Positions 11,202 through 24,900 of a stretch of 64,000 nt of DNA are shown piece by piece. The notes beneath the pieces were generated by a model, which ran no database searches, had not been told where the DNA came from, and saw only the letters and a program-made list of their open reading frames with translations. Numbering within the stretch: position 1 is the first letter of the stretch; each line of letters starts with the position of its first letter. The position numbers and the translations under genes were made by a program. Source of the stretch: Glossina fuscipes (taxonomy: Eukaryota > Arthropoda > Insecta > Diptera > Glossinidae); assembly GCF_014805625.2 (NCBI RefSeq), contig NW_023998476.1, positions 62,001-126,000 of the forward strand. The letters run 5' to 3'.

Positions 11202-12907
11202 CTGACAAGTATGTACACATTTTATTATACGAAGCTTGTATCCATTTTTTCATTTATATTTTTATATATTTGGTTTTTGCTTTGTTTTTCTTTTTTTTTG
11301 CTAAGTTATATTATTGGAATCATACTAAAATAAACATTGAGTAAATAAATAAATGAACACACAAACATATATAAAAAATATTTCATTTGCGAGTAAAATA
11401 CTTGCAGATATTTTGTATATTAATGCTAATAATGTATTCAAGATCTCTGAAAAGACCAAATATTAGGCGTCTCATAAATTAAGTATATTCTTAGCCAGCT
11501 TGCGATTCAAAGTCGCTTGAACGTCAATCCATCCATAAACATATTTGCCGCGTTATTTAGAAATGCTTTGCTAAAAGCCGCGGACGAGTTTGTCATTAGC
11601 CAGAATCTTGAACGAGTATTGATCAAGGCCACAACACGAGGCGGTCACATTTGCCTTGACAATGGATCAGGGATTCACTACGAATAGAACATTAATATTT
11701 ACTAAGTTGACTCTCTCCGTCATTTCGAATTTTTTCCAAGGACATACGCGACGCTAAGTTTGCAGCGCACCGCACTAAAACCACTGCAATAACGGGCAAC
11801 GCAATGCAGCACTGATGCCAATAGAACTACAGTTCAACAATCAATCCAAATATCGCACGGAGTAGTTAAAACTATCAAATTATTGTAAAAGCAATTTATG
11901 CGTGCTTTCAAAGAACACATCCGGTCCCGTTCAGGATTGCCAAGACAAGTTATTATTAAATTAGCCAGGAATACATTCTAAGCCTAAAGTCGTAGCATCT
12001 GAGGCTATTAACCTTATTGAAAACTCTACCGTTTTAGTCGAGATCCTTTGCCTACTCGGCCACTCAGGCCGATTCTTTCCACTTATGTATGCTTTTTAAA
12101 GCAAAAAAAAAAAAGAAAGTAACTTTACAGTTTGCTTTGCAAAAATAATAACATTCTGTAAATGCTATTTGATATTTATTTTATATTTGCACACATAATA
12201 GTTTCTATAATAATTACATATAATCTGTAGTCACATGTAGATAAATACGATCATAATTGGTTTCGACTTTATACTAAAATATTTATCTTTCTTGAACAAA
12301 ACATATACATATACACTAAAACCTTTCTCTATATCGTCCTTGGCCTTCTACTGGAACAAAAATTTTATTGCGCTTAAATTATGTAACAACTTGCTCTAAA
12401 TAAACTTTTACTTATTATATAAATAAAATATTCCTTATTACCTTTTTCCCTTTTTTTTTTTATTGGTCCCTTTTAAATTATTGATAACACAATGCAAAAA
12501 AATACAACTGAAGTTAACGAAATTTTGATATGATTATCATATTCTATAAACATTATAACCCGTTCGAGAGACTTTTAACAAAATTTTAATTATAAGGATT
12601 GGGCTATAATTATGATAATGAGTTATTATATTGACAGAAAATCAAGTTAAGATCAACCCAGACAATAAAGATAAAATGTAACATCTTCCTAAGTTCATTT
12701 TGAAAAGATTTGTGATCTGAAATTGGTTCGATCGACACATAAAATCATGCATTAACTGGAACGTTATTTAATTATTGTTTTGTTTAGTATAAAAATTGCA
12801 AAAATTACGAAGATATGGTTGTCGTGCGATTTATACAAGGATTGTGGACAATTGTGTTTCGATTAGATATTTTCATATTTCATATTGTATCGTTTGTTGC
12901 TAGAGAC
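11202..12907. other. Mostly non-coding; one unexplained coding-like stretch
   Basis: Around 11540-11690 the plus strand reads openly as NPSINIFAALFRNALLKAAD and continues to a stop with balanced composition. I do not recognise it, and it might be another exon or a relic. The rest, to the 3' end of the Rgk gene, is AT-rich and shows nothing I can name. Confidence 0.3.
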
Positions 12908-15900
12908 TTATAATACATGCAAATTTTCACAGCTCTTTGATTTTGAATCTCTTGCCCATACACGTCCTAACAGACCTTTGACTTTAAGACTAGCCGAAGT
13001 CCGGGTGCCGCGGTATTTGCGTGGACTGAAAACATCCAAAAATATTTATATGATATATTATTCACTTTTAATGCATATTTCATAAATATAACCTGCTGTG
13101 TATACTTGCTGGCGGCGTTTGAATTTCGGTAACAACTTTCGCCAAAGGACCTAGAGTTGAATTAAGACTTGCATTGCCTGTTAAACATGCACCGCTTAAC
13201 GGCGAACAAGCACGTCGTTTTGATTTACGTACGGAACGTTTTCTGAATAAATCGCTAAGAGGTAAAACGAAGAAGAATTTATTATTTACTTTTAAAAAAA
13301 AAATCTACGTTATTATCTTTGGCAAAATTTGAGCAAATTTTAAATTTAATATATTGTGCAAGAAACGGGCAGATGTGCCAAATTTCATCAACATATTTGG
13401 AAAGACAAACGGACAGGTGGGTCTATCTCAAGTCGTTCGGGGTATTGCATATATCCACACAAAACAAAACTGGAGCTAGTAGTTGAACCCAAGACCACAT
13501 GGAGAGACAGCAAACGGACAGACAAGTTAGCTTCGATCGATTCGGTATAATAAAGAGTGTTTCTATGTCAAGTCATTCTAGGTGTTGCATAAATACGCGG
13601 AAAGTTAACATACCTTTGCACATCTTGTGCAGGGTATAAAAAGGGGTAAACATCAAAAATGCAATTTCTTTTCCTTATTCTCGTATTGTAACTAAACTTT
13701 GCGCATACCGTACGCTTCGATGAAAGCTTTATTAATATTTTCGTATAAATTTTTGTGTTTGCAGTAAAGTGCAGTTTTATGTATGTTTCACAAGCGTATG
13801 TATGTATGGGGTGCAGGAAAGCAATTAGGGATTCACTTTGCCGTTGTTAGCTTGGTAACTATTGAGGCTAATAATAAGTCAAAAATCTCAAAATAATGGA
13901 AATGATTATATAAATTCCGATTTTTTTTATTTAGAAAGGTTTGATATTTTTCACTATATTTGACGGATATTGTGGGATTTAAGGAAATGTTTTGATGGCA
14001 TTTTTGTATAGCGTATATACATACATACCGTGATTTTTCAGGATTTTCCAATTTTAAACGGATTTGTGATAATAAGCCCACCAACAGTTCGTCAACGTTA
14101 TGATTTATGCCTACCGACGTTTCTATAAACTTACAATCATAAGCCGTGGCCATAGCTTTTCCTTCTGGAAATGTGTTTTTTTTTTTTTAGTTTGCATGTG
14201 TCCTTTATATATTAAATGCAACTAAGTGCAATTGAAATTTACCTTCTATACTTACTAAACGGCTGCGGGCCAAGTCTGACTTATTTGCCACAAGAATTAC
14301 CGCTTTCTGCGCAATATTTTGATTAGTCCATAAAATTTGTAAGATCTGTTCGGCTACGTTAAAACTGTTGCGATCTGCAGCAGAATATATGACACAATAA
14401 CCGTGAGGATCATAAGAGTTCAAACAATCGTTCGGCTATAACGTATATCAACATATCAAAGAATACATTTCAAAGAAATCAAAAGAACATTTGGAGACCC
14501 ACCGTCCTTTCAGCGCATGGATGATCTATAAAAATTAGTTCCGATTCTTCGCCACTTAACAAAACAGAAACTGACTTTTCACCAGAATCCGAATCATCTG
14601 TGAAAGTTAAACAAATTAAAAAAAATATTAACATACGATGTGTATGGTCATATTTCGGAATTAAAAGCAAATTGAATGAGTTTGAAAATGGGAGTAACCC
14701 TATTGTAATAACTAAAAAATTGTAACTGACGGTCGACTGTACATACTGGTTTAATGATAAAATTATGACTAAGTGTCGAAAGAAGGTAAATGGTTGATTT
14801 TATCTACAAAATTAGTGAATAAAATTTCCTCGTGTTGGGAGATTTTGGGAAAGTTTGCAAAGAAACTGAAAATAGTTTCCGGATTCTACGAAGGAAAGGG
14901 AAGGGAAAGGCGCACAATTTAAATTAATCATTTTTTAGATATCGAATGCACACTTCGACGTTATATGAGGACATTTCTTTCTGCTTCTTTCGACATTTTA
15001 ATGCGCGCCTACTATTCTTTCTACACGATAGATGCGTTAGCAAAAACTTTGTGCAAAAAACCGTGTAAAAAAATCGTGTAAAAAAGATATTCGCTAAATG
15101 AAAAAATATTAGATTGGTTCCAGGCATAAAAAAATAACAGAAAATTCCAATAAACAATATTAAAAAATTCTTGTCATGGCTCAAATAAGAATTTATTTTG
15201 GGTTTGCACATTATAATCCATTCATTCATAATGTATTATGAAACATAAATCATAATTTGAAAAACCAAATTAAATTGCATAAATAATCCATTACATCTTT
15301 ACTCTGTGCATATTTCGGGGAATCCCACTCATATATGCCTTTAATTGACATAATCCAACTGAATTATGAAAAACATAACGAGTAGTTACAATGCATATTT
15401 GTGAAGAGTGAGTATGAAAAAATTCACAGAAACATAAAAGTACAAGTAAGAAAGTTATATTCGACGCTATCCGAATCTCGCATACTCACCACTATGGTTT
15501 TCGCATTCTACTCTTAAAGTTCTCTTATTTGATACCCATATCGCGGATATTATTAAAAAAAATTAATCGCGGTATCTACCGTATCGTTTTAGAATTATCC
15601 CATTTTTAGGCAGATAATATATTTTTATTTAAGGATTGTACAAAATACTTTTAAACATGCGGTCTTGATTGCGTTACGATAAATAAGCATAAAACCTCAA
15701 AAAGTGAAAGAAACAAATTTTATTCCCTTGTAACTTTGTATGGGGATGGCGGATATTTTTCATTTTTACACGTACCGAGTAGAATGCTTCGTAAAATAAA
15801 TGTGGAAAATTACAGGGTTCTAACTTTAATAATTTCCGAGTGTAACGAGTAAAAATTCAAAAATTATTATTAAAAAAAGTGGTGGGTATAAAAAAAAAAA

Positions 15901-18900
15901 TTCATCAGAAAAATTTATTCAAAAACTCTGCAGGATCTTGAAAAATTAGGCTCACCTATACTAGTGTCATAGGCATGCAAATATTCCGAAGTCATAAACT
16001 GTGATACTAATGAGCTCTTCCCGACAGCTGTGGCGCCAAGCATTAAAACCCTAAAAGAATATAAAGGAATATAGGTTCGAATCAATCAGGCGAATGATAA
16101 ACGGGCATGAAACTCACTTATTAGAAAAAAAATGTTCAATTCAGTGCTAAAGTGAACGAATATCATTTATATCTATCTATTCTACCTGTAGGGTCCGTTG
16201 CCCGGATTTGATGTACTGCTTTCTCTGCTTGAAACCAAACTGCAATTTGCTGAGTTTCGCGATGAATTTCCAGCAGGAACTCGGGTGGTGGTTAAGAGCT
16301 CGTTACTGCATTAAAGTTTTTTTAAAAGAGGTGAACAAAAATCCAAAATTTTAGTGTAGTATGTACCTAGAATTCGAGCTTGCTACGCTGTTATTTGACC
16401 GGCTTCTTCGACTTCTCAAAGAATCTCCACGGTTGATTACACCTTTTCCAGTGATAGAAAAATGCCTCAGTCTATAATATTCTTCTTCTACGCCAGTATT
16501 TGGCATTGAAGCCACTCTGTATGAGCCAAATATACATTATTTATTGAGTCAATAAATCAAATAATCGAGCGTTTTACCTGAACCGTTGTTGTGGTAAACA
16601 CAGTTGGTTCGGCCGTCCCGATCCTCGACTGCCTAATGCCTTCACCGATTGCGAACGACTGTGATGAGGCGAACCGTAACTGTGAGTAGATCGAATTAAA
16701 AAGAAAATGTTCCTGAATCTTTTTACTAAACCAAAAAAAGACCAATTAGGATTAGTACGACGAGCTACTGCTCGAAGTACTTTAGAGTATACTCTCGTAA
16801 CTTATTTAAATTTCCAAACAATTATACGTGTAATTAAATTGATATTTTCGTTATTACACGTTGCACCAGTTGTGGTGCGTTAAGTTTATGTGAATGTGTG
16901 TGGATGTGCGCAGCATCCCGAAGGATATGAGATAGGCGCACCTTTTGTTATACCAATCGATTCGGAATCAACTTCTTCATTACTTTCTGAATTGATTTAA
17001 ACTTATCTGGCCATCTGTCGGTCTTTTTTACTCCTAACCACACTACAGGCCGCAAGTTTTGAGATATTTTACGAAGTTTGATACACAGACGTGTTTTGTC
17101 CCAAGAATAAATAGTATTGGATATTAATCGGTTCAGACCACTTTTCGACCACCTCCACGTAACGACTGATTTTGAAAGTTCGTGAAGTGAAGGTAACCAT
17201 AACGTGGAATAGGGTGTTTTAAAATCTTTTGTTACGCAACATCATAACTAGGCGAATAGTTTATTTTGTAAAAGTTCAACGTGATTTATCATTTGCGAGC
17301 ATACATCAATACGTACCGCATTTCAAAATCTCTCAACTCTTTAAGCGTCAAAGAGCTTGTCACATCTAGTAATTGCTTTATGTTATCGGCACGGCTTTGT
17401 TGTTGCTGCTGCTGTCCAGGTTGCAAATATTTTTTATTTGTAGACATAAGATTAGTGGTTTCTTTGTCCTGTTCAACGCTTACGAATTCATTCTCATTGC
17501 TTATTAACAAAGTTTCTACCGTGTTGTCTAAGCTAAGGGACGGCTGACAGTGGACAAAAGAAAGACCAGCAATTGATGATAATTTATTTTTATATATTTC
17601 TTAGTTTTACTTATATTTTTATATTTAAAATATATAATAAATACTGTTCCAAAAATAGATATGTACGTACGTACTTGTTGGACGACAATGGTTGCTCTTG
17701 GCTGTGTACAAACCGCTGTTTCCATAGGGTTGGCTGTCACATTAATAGATTCACCCGAATTTGTTCCGCTCACGTTTCCCAGGCTATTACAAGTTTTACT
17801 GTTCAATTGACATTTCCCCAAGATCTCATGTATTTTAACTGCGGTTTCCATTTCGTCGATTGCTGATGAATTTTTTGATTTGTAAGATTTTTTGCCTGAC
17901 CTATTGCCATAGGCGTCTGGACGTAAATTTAGAAATGAAGCTGTCATGCATACGTTAGTTTTCGAAGAGTTTTTTTCTATATCATTGTTACTATCGTTTG
18001 GAATTGCGTTCACGTTGGAAGGGGATATACTTTGATTAAAGACTATATCGGCGTTGGAGCCGTGTTTTCGTGGCATTTGATCAAATTTAGATGCGATATC
18101 GTCAAATTTGTTAAGGTTTGCGTGGAATAACAACGAGCATTGGGAATTCGTCGGTGAAGTAGGCTTCGGTTGCGGATAAAATGCATCTACGGGAGGTAGA
18201 TATTTTGGAACGATACCGTCTGATTTTAAGCGTTTGTTTCTTTTCCCAGTAAACTTTTTCTCCCTTTGTTCGTATTTCGATAGTAGTGTGTAATGTTGAT
18301 AAATATCATTTGAATGAATTGTTTCCAGATGATTGGCTAATTTTCGCTCGTAAACAGAACAACGTTCAACTTCTTCGGATTCGCTTGTAGTAGATGAAGA
18401 GCTTAAGGCTTGATTTGCGGAATAACATTCCCGTTGTATACGTTCGTAATCAAGAGCTTCACGATCAAAAGGAAACATAATACATTCACCATCTTTAGAT
18501 TTCGTACTGCTTTCCGACGACGAAGTTGATGAACTGTTGCGCTGATCAAAGTTTTGAGCAGATGACGAGCATAGTTTGTTATCAATTCTGTTTGTTAATG
18601 AATCATTACCGAAAAAATTGCTATCTTTTAAGGTAGGAGGCGCGGAATTAATTTTAGAAGAAGATGCTAGATGTTTTGGTCCTGTCTCGCTGATATCTGC
18701 AACAGTAGCTTGATCTTTAAGAGATATTGACGCTTTACCATCCATAGACGTAGCGCATCCATCGTATCGATGATGATTTTGATGCAAGGATCGTTTTTTA
18801 CTAAAACTTTTCATTTTACCCTCTAATGTTGCTAATTGCATGTTCTCTTCCACTAGGTGGCGCGCATTTTCGCTAAATTGTCGGCATAACTTTTCGCGGT

Positions 18901-21900
18901 TACTTGCAGATTTTGGAGATGATGGTTTGTCGAAGCTTCCTGTCTGGCCACCAAGTAAAGAACGTGATAAGCACTTTTTATCAACTTCGTAATCATTCGC
19001 ATTAGAATGTTTTGCAAAAGTGGAAAGAAGGGGTGTTGTTGATGACGGTTCCCCTGTTATGGACAGACAAGATTCTTGACTCTACGTAGAAGAAAATAAA
19101 ACACCAGTAAATTCTATTTATATACATATATATATATGCAAATGTCCAGCTCCCTGAAAGCTGTGCTCGCAATTGCACTTTACCTCTATACTATCCCGTA
19201 AGTCATGTCGGGAATGTGATCCGGATGAGTGGGTCAGCTCTATTTCAGAGTCCATCTGAATTGCGGTAAGTAAAGGTTCTTCCAGCGAACTAAAAATTGT
19301 TTCACTTTGTCCGGAATTGTCACCTGCATTAAGTACATTATCTAAATTAGAAAGTTGAAGTATTGATTACATTAATAAGTATGGGCTAACCTAGAAAGTA
19401 TTGAGCCTTCGGGAAAACAAAGATAATACATTAATTTCATTTTCTTCCATCTCATTTCGTGAAGAAATAGAGTAAAGCAGATTTTTGAACCCCCATAAAA
19501 TATCCCCTCTAGCTTGGATGCGATATTTAATTGCAAGGTAGAGCGAAGATCCATTCAATCGGCATGTACGTCGTATATGGTAAAAATTTCAAGTCAAGTT
19601 CTTAGCAAGCGTTTCGGTAGCAAGCAAATTAACGGACAAATGCATATTCAACTTTTACTTTACTTAATTTTTATTTGTGGACGAAACATTGAATTAGTTT
19701 TTCCAGTTGTCGTGCACTCGTGTTGAAAGAAAAGCAAGTAAAAGGATTATAGACGCCCATTCAAAGCCTTACGCCACTTCGCCTGGTATTTCTTTTGGAA
19801 GTACATACAAAATTACACATTATTTCCGTGCAATGGAATATTTAACTAGCAACGGCTCCCACCTCCCCAAATGCCCTAACAGGGATGTGTTAAATTGTTA
19901 GCATTAAGATGTAGTCGAAATTGGAAGCCCACTCCGTCCAAATTAGAAAACATCAACTATTTTTGTGGACATCACATAAATCTATATGGGAATACTTTTC
20001 AAACAATCTAAACAAATTTAAAATCTGCTTTTAGGAGCTACTTTCAAGAATTTTTTAATATATGGTATGTTAGTAAAAAATAGGTATGGAAAGAGACTAG
20101 AAAATGTCACCTTCATCACGTAAGTCTACTCTGGTACAATGCCCGAGTATGGCTGCAACTGCAAAGAAGACGTAAGCAATCAATTCACATTTTACTCTGA
20201 TCTTTGAACAACCCAATTGGGTATTGGGGCAAACTAAAATAAGGTTACCTCATCAAAACACAATAAAAGCGTTAAGAATCTCTTAAAACCTCGTCAAGTG
20301 AAATTAATTATCATTCCGTAAACTTAATTGCTTTGATTGAATGAAGTGCTTCCATAATATCAATATCAATATACTATAATATAGCGATTATATTACCTTT
20401 ACATTTTCATTTTTAAACTTTCTCAAAGCTGAATAACGTATTATTGACGTGTTCAAAGAAAATAATCAAAATTTTGTCGCCCAAAGTCAAGACCGAGTTG
20501 ATAAAGTAAAGTACTTTTTGTGCATGTATTTTTTGAACGGTCGCCACTACCCCGTATAAAGTGCATGCCACGATAAATTATGCTGTTGTATGAACGTTTG
20601 AATGTACACCCTTGAGGTATAAGGGGATATTAAGTTTCTGTGAATGACTCGTGATAGACATACTTTTTATTATACCGATCGGTTTAGAATCTCTTCCTAA
20701 TTTAATTCAAGTGTGTCTGTATGTTTGTATTTGTTTTGCTGCAATGTGTTATGGTGCAAGGATGAACACTAACCGAAATTGGTCGGATCGCATCAATTTG
20801 CGGGCTCTTCCCACCACAAGTGGTGTAGGCTGTAAATATGTCTAAGTTGGAACCAAATCTACTGCAGTTGCTAATGAAAGTCAAACGATTTAACGTTTAT
20901 GTAATAAAAATAATTGCTTAGCAATGTATTGAAATCTTTTCCAGAGAATGTGTTTTCTACGAAGAACGATGTATTTTTGGACAAAGAAAAACTCGCCACA
21001 TATTACGTAAACGAAAATGTTCACGTCAGCTTTTCTAATAGAGATCTTTAGAGCCAGGTAAATGTGGTAATTGTTTGTTACCCGTTTGACAGGCGACAGT
21101 CCGTAGTTAATTACAATAAACAATTGCAGACTTGCAAAAATATTCGTGGTGTTTATGGTGAAGATGCTTTACAGAATATCTCTGGAAATTTTGATATTTG
21201 AAGAGCGCTGGTGGACCCATGGTTGATAAATTTGGTCAAATCTTTTAAAAACTGCACAAGACCTTTACGAAACCCAATCAAAAAGAGGCCGAAATCGTGT
21301 TTTGAATCAAGAGGAAGCTTGCTGGTTGGGTATCTGGTTGCTGGATGAAGAGTGAAATATTTAATGGACTTGTCTGCAAAAAGACGCGAAATGTGACTGC
21401 GATGAACAGCGTGCCGCATACGATATTAATGTGCGAAAAGACGATGCAAGAAGCTGCACAAGTCCTGAATTGACGTCAAGTAAGATTTTGCTTTATGTTT
21501 GGTGGAATGGAAAAGAAATTGTGCATCAAGCACAGCTTCATCCTGATCATATGAGTGACTGTACTCTATCCTTTCAACAACTGATGTGATTAAAGTGCGC
21601 AATTGGGGTAAAGCATCCGGAATTGACCAACAGAAAAGGCACCGCCCTGCGTCATAAGGACTGTGAAGTTTCGTACATTCGTATTATTTCCGCCGCCATT
21701 TATTTTTGGTTCTCCATAATTTTATTCATAGTACTGACTTGAAAAGAGGCCCGTAATGTCATAAAAAATCTAACAAAATAGCACGCATTTTGGTTTATTC
21801 GGCTTAAAATGGCTAATTTAAAATAAAAGAAAAATATATTTGCATTTCATTAAAAGAATTGAAACGAACTTTTCTGTTATTTCACCTGATAGCCCCGAAA

Positions 21901-24900
21901 CGACATTTAGATTGGTTTGTAGAAACGTGACCAAATATATATATCGTTAAAAGAGCATAATAAAAATTATTTAATATGCGCACAAACATCGTGTCATCCA
22001 CAAACAGTGAATAAAGCAATCCCACTGTTTGTTTATAACAATTATAATCATATTAACGCTACGAGAAGAGGTTACCGAAGCCCACCCACCCTTTTGTAAT
22101 GATTAACATATGGCATTGATTTCCCCCGTTACAATTGGGATTCATATATTTTGACATTAACAATTAGGGAACGTTTTTATTCAAGTTTAATATTTTTTAG
22201 ACTTTTTATTATAAATATGCTCATGATTCCGAAGCGAAACGCAACAACTACCGCTCACGTGCACACGAGATACATTAATTTCTGCTTCACATTAAAGATC
22301 ATGTACGGAAATTATCTATGCTCACATAGAGGTGGGACGACTTTCAACAAAATGCGTATTACAAAGAGTTTGCGAAATCTCAGTTCGTGAGATTTAATCT
22401 ACAATATGCACTTTTGGCCACCCGTACTACACGTATCTTTCAACGTTTTTCAACCCTGATCGCTGTTTGACGGTTGTCGAGACGAGACCAAAACCATAAC
22501 ATTCATCGTTCAACTATTCGACGTGTTTATGGATATATTAGTTTGGGGAAAAAGAAATCCATTATTTTTATATGAACTTCAGGATTTTATTTAACATGCT
22601 TCGGATTGTCCGATTTGGGTCAAATATGCATCGTTTTATTGTATGATTTGTTGCCATTTGAAAGGTAGCTTCAAAATGCCTCTCTCATAGAAGTCCTGGT
22701 CTCTATTTGCAAAAAACTCTAGTAGTCGATTTTCACAATCCTCCCTAGATTCCAATTTTTTATCATTAAAGAAATTTTGCAATGCAAGAAAAAGATGATA
22801 ATCGCTTGGTGCCAAGTCCGGACTGTATGGCGGATGCATTAAAACTTCCCAACCAAGCTCCCGAAGTTTCTGGCGAGTCACTGTAGATGTGTGTGGCCTA
22901 GCGTTGTCCTGGTGGAACACGACACCTCTCCTGTTGGCCAATTCTGGCCGTTTCTGGTCAATCGCTATCTTCAAACGGTCCAGTTGTTGACAGTAGAGAT
23001 CAGAATTTAGCGTTTGGCAATATGGAAGCAACTCATAATAAATAATCCCCTTCCAGTCCCACCAAATGCATAGCAAAACCTTCCTGGCCGTTAGTCCTGG
23101 TTTGACCACCGTTTGAGGTGCTTCACCGCTCTTTGGCCACGATCGTTTTCGCACAGGGTTATCGTATGTGATCCGTTTCTCATCTCCAGTCACCATCCGT
23201 TTAAGAGATGGGTCTATCTCATTCCGTTTGGCCAAGGCTTCACAGATGGAAATTCGATCCATCATGTTTTTTTCTGTTAATTGGTGTGGCACCCAAACAT
23301 CGAGCTTCTTTTTAAATCCAGCTTTGTGTAAATGGTTTAAAACTGTTTTATGGTCGATTTTTAGCTCCTGGGCGATGTTACGACTGCTAACATGCCGGTC
23401 AACTTCGATCATTTCTCCGATTTTATCGACATTTTCGACGACCGGCCTACCTGTGCGAGGTGCATCGTTAACATCAAAAATTCCTGAACTGAATCTACGA
23501 AACCAAAATTGCACATAATTGGCTGTTACAGTATCGCAACCATAAACACCATTCACAATTTTAGCCGCCTGGCTTGCATTTTCGCCTTTGTCAAAGAAAA
23601 ACTGTAAAATGTACCGAATTTTCTCTTTGTTCACTTCTATTTTTAACACGCTGTAACTCACAACTGAATGCACCAAACAAAAAACAGCAAAAGAATTTTT
23701 TTTACTGCGAAATGTCACCTTTCCAACGAGCATAAATCTGAAATTGTTTGATCGATACTTTACGAGAAATCTATCAGTACAGCCATCTACCGAAAAAATA
23801 ATGGATTTCTTTTTCCCCAAACTAATACTATTTTTATACGCATCACCGAAGAAAGAGAGTTATATCCATTTTGTCAAAACGTTTACAACACCGAGGAGAA
23901 AGTTTCAGAGAACCCAGAACGTATATATTTTATTGATCGACATCAAATTCTGAATCGGTTTACGCATGTCCGTCCGACCATCAACATAATGTCTGTTATA
24001 AACGCTCTTCTTGCCGCTATCGGTTTTAAATTTGGTAGAGATAGTGGGAGTTGTTACACGTGGGTTGGCATTAAAAATGAACCCTATAGGTCGATGCATG
24101 CGCCTACAGAAGCACGTAAATCGAAAACACCTCTGTTTTTCAATAGGAAAAAAGATTGGCTTTCGAATTATTATTTATAAACTACAGTAGGTGAATGAAC
24201 AAAAATTTGAACTATATTCTATGGACGATGCTGTAGTACTTGTGTAAAAATGGAAAACATTGACCACGCCGTCTCCAATATTATAGGGTATCAAAATTTA
24301 ATTTTTCTTTTGTTTGTGCTTACAACGACCACGCGTGTACACAACTAGAACTGAGAATATCTTTGCTTTCCGTGTCGTTTGCCTGTTACTAATAAGCTAC
24401 TATAGATAACCGACATTTCCACAAAATTATTGTACGTAAATAGAAAAAATTTAGCCACACCCACCCTATGCACTGTTATATTTTTCCTTTTTTTCAATCT
24501 TTAATAGGTGATGGATAAAAATAATTCGGTCGCAACCGAATATACTTTTCTTTCCTGTTAATAAATATTTACTCGATTCTTGCTGCGAATATATCCGTTT
24601 ACTTATTACGCTAATAAATTAAATTAATTACCAAAATCTAACGAATCGACGGTTTCCGAGGTGTCTGTGTGCGTTATATTTGTGATCATGGTTGATGCTG
24701 AATCGGTAGATGTATTTATGTTTGCATCGGCAATCGAGCCACTTGAAGAGCCCATAACGATAACTTTTGGAACAGATGACGAAGAAGAGCAATTTTGTTT
24801 TTCTTCTTTTGCAACGTGATGTAAATTTGCGTTCGTAGTAACTGTTTTTCGCGCTACATGAGACATATTAGCAATATTTGAGGTTAGAATATTCTTCGAA

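Noticed and set aside
17573..17866. Plus-strand ORF of 97 codons over Rgk exon 4 and its intron
   Set aside because: Shadow of the Rgk coding exon on the opposite strand.
18403..18585. Minus-strand 60-codon ORF inside the Rgk large exon
   Set aside because: Out of frame with the supported coding exon.
23664..23820. N-terminal extension of the mariner ORF (starts MGKKKSIIF)
   Set aside because: It is the TIR and 5' untranslated part read through because no stop intervenes; real transposases start at MEVNKEKI.
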